This document shows, one piece after another, positions 16,310-22,579 of a stretch of 22,579 nucleotides of DNA. Location of the stretch: contig DBXO01000015.1 in the NCBI GenBank assembly GCA_002309635.1, forward strand, positions 61,255 to 83,833. The letters run 5' to 3'. The notes below the pieces were generated by a model. That model did not search any database. It was given only the letters and a program-made list of their open reading frames with translations, and was not told where the DNA came from. The position numbers were made by a program, and so were the translations under genes. The stretch is from Ruminococcus flavefaciens. Its GTDB lineage: Bacteria > Bacillota > Clostridia > Oscillospirales > Ruminococcaceae. Position 1 is the first letter of the stretch. Each line of letters begins with the position of its first letter.

Positions 16310-16502
16310 CGGGGAAAAAACCGTGTTATGTGAACAAAATATTAACTCAAATGGAGCTTTTCAACACAGAAAAACTGTGATTTGCTGTGCATATTCACAA
16401 AGCGGAACTGGAATATCATAAAATAAATATGTCAAAATGCACTAATTGCATGGGCTTTTATTAGCATAAAGTCTGAATTTTTTTCATAATCACCAAAAAA
16501 GC
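16310..16502. other. AT-rich intergenic region with small inverted repeats, upstream of the glgB promoter
   Basis: I see no credible gene here. Short inverted repeats are CACAG-AAAAA-CTGTG (16365-16379), TGTG-N6-CACA (16386-16399) and ATGCA-CTAAT-TGCAT (16437-16451). The second CTGTG (16385-16389) could also pair with the CACAG, so the first two hairpins are mutually exclusive. Any of these could be an operator for the glycogen operon, but each is short enough to arise by chance. Confidence 0.35.
16452..16484 (+). terminator. Candidate weak terminator of the spoIIE-like gene
   Basis: GGGCTTT (16452-16458) can pair with AAAGTCT (16468-16474), using two G-T pairs, around a 9-base loop. A run of seven T's (16478-16484) follows after GAA. 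The stem is weak and about 140 bases after the stop codon, so this is only a candidate. Confidence 0.35.
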
Positions 16503-16531
16503 TTGAATAATTCTGCTTATTCTGATAAAAT
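16503..16531 (+). promoter_or_regulatory. Sigma-A-type promoter of the glycogen operon
   Basis: TTGAAT (16503-16508) and TAAAAT (16526-16531) are separated by exactly 17 bases. The predicted start near 16538 leaves a leader of about 19 bases, which contains AAAGGAGG (16542-16549) seven bases before the glgB ATG. A second AT-rich hexamer, TATTAT at 16533-16538, has poor spacing. Confidence 0.7.
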
Positions 16532-16556
16532 GTATTATAGCAAAGGAGGCTGAATT

Positions 16557-18590
16557 ATGTCTGTTAACAATAATAATCCGAATGATTTTCCGCTGTACCT
16601 TTTTTATCAGGGTAAAAACTATGAAGCTTATAAATTTTTTGGTGTTCATTCTATAAAAAAAGGGAGAAGCAAGGTTTTCATCTTCAGGGTTTGGGCTCCT
16701 GCTGCTGTAAGTGTTTCCGTTGTCGGAGACTTTAACAACTGGGACAGAAAAAGGAATCCCATGTCTATGATAGCGGACGGTATCTGGGAGGCTGAGATAT
16801 CAAAGCTGAAACAGTACGACGCATATAAATTCAGCATCGAAACCAAAGACGGCAGATTGCTTATGAAGGCAGATCCCTATGCTGCTCATTTTGAGACTCG
16901 TCCGGGAACTGCCTCTAAAATATATGAGAGCAGCTACGAATGGGGCGACAGTAAATGGTTTGATAGCAAGAATACCGTAAGCATTTACAAGAGCCCTGTA
17001 AATATTTATGAGGTCCACCTCGGCTCGTGGAAAAACCGCGGCGAGGATATCTTCCTTGACTATGTGACCTTTGCCAGGGAGATAATCCCTTACCTTAAGA
17101 AAATGTCATATACCCATGTAGAGTTCATGCCTCTTACGGAGTATCCCTACGACGGCTCGTGGGGCTATCAGGTAACAGGTTACTTTGCTCCCACATCGAG
17201 ATACGGTACTCCCGACGATATGAGAAAAATGGTGGATCTGTTCCATGAAGCGGGCATAGGCGTTATCCTTGACTGGGTCCCCGCACATTTCCCAAAGGAC
17301 GAGGCTGGGCTTTACGAGTTCGACGGAAGCTGCTGCTATGAGTATAACGACGACCGTAAAAAGGAGCATAAGGCATGGGGAACAAGAGTGTTCGATTTCG
17401 GCAAGGCTGAGGTATGCTCGTTCCTTATATCCAGTGCCAATTACTGGTTCGACGAGTTCCACATCGACGGCCTGAGAGTTGACGCTGTAGCTTCGATGCT
17501 TTACCTCGACTACGACAGGCGCGAGGGCGAATGGGCTGCGAATATTTACGGCGGCAACGAGAACCTTGAGGCTGTTGAGTTCCTCAAGCATCTTAACGAA
17601 GCTGTTTTCCGCAAGCATCCCGACGCTCTTATGATAGCCGAGGAGTCAACGGCATGGCCTCTCGTAACAAAGCCTACCGATATCGGAGGACTGGGCTTCA
17701 ACTTCAAGTGGAACATGGGCTGGATGAACGATATGCTCAGCTATATGTCGCTGGATCCCATATACCGTGCATTCAACCACGACAAGCTCACTTTTTCATT
17801 CTTTTATGCTTTTTCGGAGAATTATATCCTGCCTATCTCACATGACGAGGTAGTTCACGGAAAATGCTCCATGATAAATAAAATGCCAGGTAAGTACGAG
17901 CAGAAGTTTGCTTCGTACCGCGCATTCCTTGCGTATATGATGGCTCATCCGGGAAAGAAGCTTCTGTTCATGGGTCAGGAATTCGCACAGATGAGCGAGT
18001 GGAACTACAAGGCTCAGCTTGACTGGAATTTGCTGAACTTTGACGCCCATAAGACCATGCAGAAGTTTTCCGAGAAGCTGAACAAGTTCTATATGGAGAA
18101 TCCTCCGCTCTGGCAGGATGACGATTCATGGAACGGCTTCGGCTGGATATCGAACGATGATTACAAGCAGAGTATCATCTCGTTCAGACGTATCGACGAT
18201 AACGACGAGGAGATCATCGCAGTATGCAACTTCGTCCCCGTTGAACGCAAGAACTACAGGATAGGCGTACCGTATAAGGGAAGATACAAGCTTGTTTTCA
18301 ATACAGACGCTGCTGAATTCGGCGGATCGGGAATTACCGAGAAGACCTTTAAGACGGACAGCGTCCCCATGCACGGAAACGATAACAGTATAACCATGAC
18401 ACTTGCGCCTCTTTCGGTAATATATCTCAGGTATGTTCCCGTAAAAAAGCGAGAGCCGAAACCCAAACAGGAAATAGTGACGGCTGCTCCCGGAAAGACA
18501 GCAGTCAGAACAGCAGGAAAAAAAGCAGCTGATAAAGAAGCTGCCGAAAAGAAGAAAACTACGGCAAAGAAAAGATCATCTGCAAAATAA
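16557..18590 (+). CDS. glgB: 1,4-alpha-glucan branching enzyme GlgB with Lys/Ala-rich C-terminal tail
   Basis: GlgB cuts alpha-1,4 chains and re-attaches them as alpha-1,6 branches. The protein has 677 residues. A CBM48-like N-terminal domain (about 25-115) includes FRVWAPAAVSVSVVGDFNNW (43-62). The GH13 barrel shows DWVPAHFP (239-246), the nucleophile Asp309 in GLRVDAV, the acid/base Glu362 in MIAEES, and His429-Asp430 in PISHDEVVHGK. It lacks the extra N-terminal module of E. coli GlgB. After the all-beta C-terminal domain ends near residue 629, about 48 residues rich in Lys, Ala and Thr follow (KKREPKPKQE to KKRSSAK), which is not a usual part of the enzyme. It is the first gene of the operon, 36 bases before glgC. 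Confidence 0.97.
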   Translation: MSVNNNNPNDFPLYLFYQGKNYEAYKFFGVHSIKKGRSKVFIFRVWAPAAVSVSVVGDFNNWDRKRNPMSMIADGIWEAEISKLKQYDAYKFSIETKDGRLLMKADPYAAHFETRPGTASKIYESSYEWGDSKWFDSKNTVSIYKSPVNIYEVHLGSWKNRGEDIFLDYVTFAREIIPYLKKMSYTHVEFMPLTEYPYDGSWGYQVTGYFAPTSRYGTPDDMRKMVDLFHEAGIGVILDWVPAHFPKDEAGLYEFDGSCCYEYNDDRKKEHKAWGTRVFDFGKAEVCSFLISSANYWFDEFHIDGLRVDAVASMLYLDYDRREGEWAANIYGGNENLEAVEFLKHLNEAVFRKHPDALMIAEESTAWPLVTKPTDIGGLGFNFKWNMGWMNDMLSYMSLDPIYRAFNHDKLTFSFFYAFSENYILPISHDEVVHGKCSMINKMPGKYEQKFASYRAFLAYMMAHPGKKLLFMGQEFAQMSEWNYKAQLDWNLLNFDAHKTMQKFSEKLNKFYMENPPLWQDDDSWNGFGWISNDDYKQSIISFRRIDDNDEEIIAVCNFVPVERKNYRIGVPYKGRYKLVFNTDAAEFGGSGITEKTFKTDSVPMHGNDNSITMTLAPLSVIYLRYVPVKKREPKPKQEIVTAAPGKTAVRTAGKKAADKEAAEKKKTTAKKRSSAK

Positions 18591-18626
18591 TCACAGCATA
18601 TCGAAAATGTATTGGAGGAAAAAACA

Positions 18627-19853
18627 ATGTACAGCAAGAAAAGAGTCGTTGCAATGCTCCTTGCAGGCGGTCAGGGCAGCAGACTGTACGCACTGACCAA
18701 AAATGTTGCAAAGCCGGCAGTACCATACGGCGGTAAATACAGACTCATAGATTTTCCGCTTTCAAACTGCACCAACTCAGGTATCGATACCGTAGGAGTG
18801 CTTACCCAGTATCAGCCCCTTGTGCTCAACGAGTACATCGGCAACGGTCAGCCGTGGGATCTTGACAAGATGAACGGAGGTGTTCATGTACTTCCGCCCT
18901 ATGAGACACAGGCAGGAGCTTCGTGGTATGAGGGCACTGCAAACGCAATATACCAGAATATGGGCTTCATCGAGCGCTATGACCCCGAATACGTTGTAGT
19001 ACTCGGCGGCGACCATATCTACAAGATGGACTATTCCAAGATGGTGGATTTCCACGTTGCAAACGATGCGGACTGCACTATCTCGGTAATCGACGTTCCG
19101 AAAGCGGAGGCTTCACGCTTCGGTATAATGATCTGCGATGAAAAGCAGCAGATAATCGACTTCGTTGAGAAGCCCAAGGAACCCAAGTCAACTCTTGCGT
19201 CCATGGGTATATACGTATTCAGCTGGGCAAAGCTGAAGAAGTATCTCATAGAAAACGAGAATGAAGCCAATGCGAAGCGCGAAAAGGGTGAGCCCTGGTC
19301 CAAGGACTTCGGAAAGGATATCATCACCTCAATGCTCCGCGACAAGCAGAGACTCTTTGCATATGAGTTCGAGGGATACTGGAAGGATGTCGGAACTCTC
19401 GATTCACTGTGGGAGGCGAACATGGATCTCCTCAGCCCGAATGTCCCTCTCGACCTCTATGATCCAAAATGGAAGATATATTCGCGCAACAACAACTATC
19501 CTCCCCAGTATGTGGGCGATAATGCCTGCATTGAGAACTCCATGATCTCAGAGGGAAGCACTATCGACGGAACAGTCGATTTCTCCATTCTGTTTTCGGG
19601 TGTTACTATCGAACCCGGCGCTGTGGTGAATTACAGTATCATCATGCCCGGTACAGTCATAAAGTCGGGAGCTGTTGTTGAGTATGCGATAGTCGGAAGC
19701 GACAGTGTTATCGAAAACCGTGCGCGTGTAGGTTCAAGTCCCGAAAAGATTGACAACAGAGACCAGTGGGGCATTGCCGTTGTCGGACATAACGTTACTG
19801 TCTCGGCTGAAAAAGTAGTAGAGCCGAAACAGATCATCGGCGAGAATATCTGA
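18627..19853 (+). CDS. glgC: Glucose-1-phosphate adenylyltransferase GlgC (catalytic ADP-glucose pyrophosphorylase subunit)
   Basis: GlgC makes ADP-glucose from ATP and glucose-1-phosphate, the committed step of glycogen synthesis. I start at ATG 18627 because GGAGGA (18614-18619) lies 7 bases upstream. The in-frame TTG at 18612 would place this ribosome binding site inside the coding region. The result is 408 residues. LLAGGQGSRL (11-20), YRLIDFPLSNCTNSG (38-52), the catalytic-type Asp129 in GGDHIYKMD, and the sugar-phosphate Lys182 in FVEKPKEP are present. A left-handed beta-helix region covers about 295 to 375. All the catalytic motifs look intact, in contrast to GlgD next door. Confidence 0.96.
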   Translation: MYSKKRVVAMLLAGGQGSRLYALTKNVAKPAVPYGGKYRLIDFPLSNCTNSGIDTVGVLTQYQPLVLNEYIGNGQPWDLDKMNGGVHVLPPYETQAGASWYEGTANAIYQNMGFIERYDPEYVVVLGGDHIYKMDYSKMVDFHVANDADCTISVIDVPKAEASRFGIMICDEKQQIIDFVEKPKEPKSTLASMGIYVFSWAKLKKYLIENENEANAKREKGEPWSKDFGKDIITSMLRDKQRLFAYEFEGYWKDVGTLDSLWEANMDLLSPNVPLDLYDPKWKIYSRNNNYPPQYVGDNACIENSMISEGSTIDGTVDFSILFSGVTIEPGAVVNYSIIMPGTVIKSGAVVEYAIVGSDSVIENRARVGSSPEKIDNRDQWGIAVVGHNVTVSAEKVVEPKQIIGENI

Positions 19854-19869
19854 CGGAGGTAGTGTTGAT

Positions 19870-20991
19870 ATGAGTGTTAATTATAATGTTTTGGGACTTG
19901 TTTTCGCAAGTATGCATGATTCTTATGTCAGCGAGCTGACAAAGTCAAGAACAATGGGTTCAATACCTTTCGGGGGACGTTACCGGCTTATTGATTTTCC
20001 TCTGTCCAATTTCGTCAATTCGGGCGTATCAGAGGTAGGCGTTATAACAAAATCAAACTACGGCTCGCTCCTTGACCACCTCGGTTCGGGACGTGACTGG
20101 GATCTTGCCCGTAAAAAGGGCGGTCTGCACCTTCTCCCGCCGTACAGCCAGACAGGCGGCATATACAAGGGCAGACTCGATGCTCTGAATAATATTTGGG
20201 GCTTTGTTGAACATTCAAATGCAAAGTATGTAATAATGTCAAACTGCGACGTTGTTACCACACTTAACTTTAATCCTGCTCTTAAGCAGCACATGGAAAA
20301 TGAAGCCGACATAACCCTTATCTACAGCAAGGGCTTTTATGACGGCGAAAAGAGCAACTGCGCTACCGTTCTTGAGTTCGATGAGGAGAACTGTCTGAAG
20401 GACGCTCTTGTAGCTCCGCAGATAAAGGGCGAGTGCAATCTTTGGCTCGAGATGTGCATCATAACAAAGGAGTTCCTTAAAAAGGTGGTAGCTGACGCGG
20501 CGAGCCGCAATCAGCACAGCTTCACCCGTGAGATACTCCAGAGCGGAAATAAGGATTTCAAGATAATGGGCTTCAAGCATGACGGCTTCTTCACAAGGAT
20601 AGACAGTATACAGGACTATTACAATGCCAGCAGACTGCTCCTTGATCCCGCAAAGAAAAATGCGCTGTTCATGAAGAATATGCCTGTATTCACCAAGATA
20701 GGCGACAACGGTCCCGTAAAGTACGGACTTGAGTCGAATATCAAGGATTCGCTTATTGCCGACGGATGTATAATCGAGGGTACTGTCATCAATTCCATAC
20801 TCTTCAGAGGCGTTAGGATCGGTAAGGATACTGTAGTCAAGGACTGCGTTCTGTTCCAGGGAACAAAGGTTGGCTCAAGCTGCAGCATATCCTCCGTAAT
20901 AACTGACAAGAACGTAGAGATAAGTGATGCAAAGGTGCTTACGGGCTCCGAGACATATCCGCTGTATATTGGAAAAGGCGGTAAGATCTGA
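19870..20991 (+). CDS. glgD: GlgD, non-catalytic paralogue and partner of GlgC
   Basis: GlgD is a GlgC paralogue that in Firmicutes pairs with GlgC and alters its activity and control. It has 373 residues. It keeps GGRYRLIDFPLSNFVNSG (35-52) but lacks two catalytic features. The nucleotide loop GGQGSRL is replaced by FASMHDSYVSELTKSRTMGS (12-31). GGDHIYKMD is replaced by MSNCDVVTTLNF (123-134). A C-terminal beta-helix remains (about 285-360). GGAGG (19855-19859) precedes the ATG by 10 bases, slightly long, and the gap to glgC is 16 bases. I infer the regulatory role from these losses plus the family. Confidence 0.94.
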   Translation: MSVNYNVLGLVFASMHDSYVSELTKSRTMGSIPFGGRYRLIDFPLSNFVNSGVSEVGVITKSNYGSLLDHLGSGRDWDLARKKGGLHLLPPYSQTGGIYKGRLDALNNIWGFVEHSNAKYVIMSNCDVVTTLNFNPALKQHMENEADITLIYSKGFYDGEKSNCATVLEFDEENCLKDALVAPQIKGECNLWLEMCIITKEFLKKVVADAASRNQHSFTREILQSGNKDFKIMGFKHDGFFTRIDSIQDYYNASRLLLDPAKKNALFMKNMPVFTKIGDNGPVKYGLESNIKDSLIADGCIIEGTVINSILFRGVRIGKDTVVKDCVLFQGTKVGSSCSISSVITDKNVEISDAKVLTGSETYPLYIGKGGKI

Positions 20992-21006
20992 CGGCGGTGA
21001 TCAAAT

Positions 21007-22428
21007 ATGAAAATACTATTTGCTGCCAGCGAGGCTGTGCCATTCGCAGCCTCGGGCGGTCTTGCAGACGTTGTAGGCTCGCTTCCGAAAGCGATAAAGG
21101 CAAAAAAGCATGACTGCAGAGTGGTGATACCGCTCTATAAGTCAATAAAGCAGGAAATACGGGAGAAAATGGTATTCCTTGCAAATATTACTGTAGACGT
21201 ATCGTGGCGTAAGCAGTACTGCGGTATATTTATGGCGATATACGAAGGTATAACCTATTACTTCATAGATAATGAGTACTACTTTTCAAGAGACGGACTC
21301 TACGGCTTCTATGATGACTGCGAAAGATTCGTGTTCTTTGACAGGGCAGTACTTGAAATGCTGAAGTATATAAAGTTTACTCCCGATATTATAAACTGCA
21401 ATGACTGGCAGACAGCGATGATACCTGTTTATTACAATGTTTATTATAAGTATCAGCAGGGATATGACGGAATAAAAACAGTTTATACCATACATAATAT
21501 CGAGTATCAGGGAAAGTACGGAAAAGAGGTGCTCGGTGAGCTGATGGGCATACCCATGTACAATGCAGGACTTATAGAATACGACGGCTATGTCAATATG
21601 ATGAAGGGGGCTATTGAGACCTCTGACATGATAACGACCGTCAGTCCGAGCTATGCGTGGGAGATCATGGATCCGTGGTATGCACACGGGCTTGACAGGA
21701 TACTGGTCACAAAGCAGTACAAGCTACGCGGCATCATGAACGGTATCGATATCAAGTTGTACGATCCGGACAAGGACAAGTTCATAGCGGAGAATTACTC
21801 TGCAAAAAAGCTTGCGGGAAAGGAAAAGTGCAAGGAAGAGCTTATCAGGGAATTCGGGCTTGCCGATGGCGGCGAGCCGATAATAGGAATAGTATCGCGT
21901 TTCGTCCGCCACAAGGGAATTGACCTTATACGCTGTGTGTTTGAAGAAATGGTCCACGACGGACTGAAATTCGTGATACTGGGCAGCGGCGAAAAGATAT
22001 ATGAGGACTTCTTCCTTGAAATGGCTGCAAGATATCCTGACAGAGTGTCTGTAACGGTCGGATTTGAGCCTGAGCTCTCCCACAAGATATATGCGGGCTC
22101 TGATATGTTCCTGATGCCATCACAGAGCGAGCCATGCGGACTTGCTCAGATGATAGCCATGAGATACGGAGCAGTGCCGATAGTCCGTGAAACAGGAGGA
22201 CTCAGGGACTCTGTACGCGATAACGGCGGAGAAGATGGCAACGGTTACACATTCAAGACGTATAATGCCAATGATATGCTGGATGCTGTAAAGCGTGCAT
22301 GGAATGACTATAACGATAAAAATGCATGGTCGGAGCTTGTTAAAAGGGCAATGGAGTGCGATCACAGCTGGTCTGCTTCTGCCGACACATATATAAGGAC
22401 TTACAAGGAGCTTCTTGCTGCGGAATAA
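21007..22428 (+). CDS. glgA: Glycogen synthase GlgA (GT5, ADP-glucose-dependent)
   Basis: GlgA transfers glucose from ADP-glucose to the growing alpha-1,4 glucan. It has 473 residues, as in the GT5 family. The N-terminal domain has the loop AASGGLADVVGSLPKA (14-29), where E. coli GlgA has KTGGL with Lys15. INCNDWQTAMIP (129-140) and VYTIHNIEYQGKYG (159-172) are typical. The C-terminal domain has SRFVRHKGIDL (297-307) and PSQSEPCGLAQMIAMRYG (371-388). The ribosome binding site is modest (GGCGGTGATC upstream of the ATG). It is the last gene of the operon, 15 bases after glgD, and a terminator follows. Confidence 0.96.
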   Translation: MKILFAASEAVPFAASGGLADVVGSLPKAIKAKKHDCRVVIPLYKSIKQEIREKMVFLANITVDVSWRKQYCGIFMAIYEGITYYFIDNEYYFSRDGLYGFYDDCERFVFFDRAVLEMLKYIKFTPDIINCNDWQTAMIPVYYNVYYKYQQGYDGIKTVYTIHNIEYQGKYGKEVLGELMGIPMYNAGLIEYDGYVNMMKGAIETSDMITTVSPSYAWEIMDPWYAHGLDRILVTKQYKLRGIMNGIDIKLYDPDKDKFIAENYSAKKLAGKEKCKEELIREFGLADGGEPIIGIVSRFVRHKGIDLIRCVFEEMVHDGLKFVILGSGEKIYEDFFLEMAARYPDRVSVTVGFEPELSHKIYAGSDMFLMPSQSEPCGLAQMIAMRYGAVPIVRETGGLRDSVRDNGGEDGNGYTFKTYNANDMLDAVKRAWNDYNDKNAWSELVKRAMECDHSWSASADTYIRTYKELLAAE

Positions 22429-22430
22429 CG

Positions 22431-22457
22431 GAAAAGGCGCCGTTCAGGTGCCTTTTC
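22431..22457 (+). terminator. Hairpin terminator of the glycogen operon
   Basis: GAAAAGGCGCC (22431-22441) and GGTGCCTTTTC (22447-22457) pair over 11 bases, including one G-T, around the loop GTTCA. The hairpin starts just after the glgA stop. The T-rich side lies inside the stem, and the A-rich 5' side gives it a partly symmetrical, possibly bidirectional look. The sequence after it (TGACC) is not T-rich, so efficiency is uncertain. Confidence 0.75.
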
Positions 22458-22530
22458 TGACCATATGGGAGGGAGACTGCCGTCCGTGATTTCGTACAAA
22501 AAGCAATGGATTATTTGAGTAAAATTTGAT

Positions 22531-22559
22531 TTGACAAATTGTGGTATAGGTGATATAAT
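22531..22559 (+). promoter_or_regulatory. Consensus sigma-A promoter directed off the right edge
   Basis: TTGACA (22531-22536) and TATAAT (22554-22559) are both perfect consensus hexamers with exactly 17 bases between them. TGA stands before TATAAT, an extended -10 as well. The transcript would start near 22566 and run right, so the gene it serves lies beyond the window. Between the terminator and this promoter (22458-22530) I see nothing coding. Confidence 0.88.
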
Positions 22560-22579
22560 ATATTTACTGTCCGACAAGG

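Noticed and set aside
16386..16399. Crp or Rex operator
   Set aside because: The half-sites TGTG and CACA are 6 bases apart, whereas Crp (TGTGA-N6-TCACA) and Rex sites space them 8 apart. The match is too short to support either.
18612..18614. TTG as the GlgC start
   Set aside because: It overlaps the strong GGAGGA ribosome binding site. The ATG at 18627 has correct spacing and gives the normal family N-terminus.

Overview
The window looks like a low-to-moderate GC Firmicute chromosome, most likely a Ruminococcus-type member of the Oscillospiraceae. This is inferred from an anaerobic (early cobalt insertion) cobalamin pathway, strong GGAGG ribosome binding sites, a SpoIIE homologue, and a GlgC/GlgD pair as found in Firmicutes. 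No genome comparison was possible. All genes lie on the plus strand. I see no tRNA, rRNA, CRISPR array, insertion sequence or prophage gene, and no gap longer than 300 bases.

Region 1 (1-13962) is a single tightly packed cobalamin operon that is already under way at the left edge. The order is cbiD (5' end cut off), cbiF, cbiG, cbiH, cbiJ, a cbiE-cbiT fusion, cbiA, cobT, cobU, cobS, a short second CobU-like gene, a cobC-type phosphatase, cbiB, a cobD-type aminotransferase-fold decarboxylase, cbiP and cbiC. Fourteen of the fifteen junctions overlap by 1 to 11 bases. The one gap, of 4 bases, precedes the only non-ATG start (TTG, cbiET). A clear intrinsic terminator follows cbiC. The corrin-ring genes (cbiH, F, G, D, J, E/T, C, A, P), the side-chain genes (cbiB, cobD) and the nucleotide-loop genes (cobT, U, S, C) together cover almost the whole route from cobalt-factor III to the finished cobamide. 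cbiL, a cobaltochelatase and the corrinoid adenosyltransferase are not in the window. They, and any cobalamin riboswitch, may lie to the left.

Region 2 (13963-16309) holds one gene, a SpoIIE-like membrane PP2C phosphatase. It has its own extended -10 promoter and no functional link to its neighbours.

Region 3 (16310-22457) is a glycogen synthesis operon, glgB-glgC-glgD-glgA. It starts from a good sigma-A promoter and ends at a strong hairpin terminator. GlgC makes ADP-glucose, GlgD is its non-catalytic-looking partner, GlgA extends the glucan and GlgB branches it. Beyond it a near-perfect sigma-A promoter (22531-22559) points out of the right edge.

Most of the window is well-understood metabolism. 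The observations most worth following are the pair of CobU-like proteins whose lost motifs are complementary, a histone-like Lys/Ala-rich tail on the branching enzyme, the shared loss of the GxGPG proline in all three SAM-dependent tetrapyrrole methylases, and a glycogen synthase with Ala in place of the classical KTGGL lysine.
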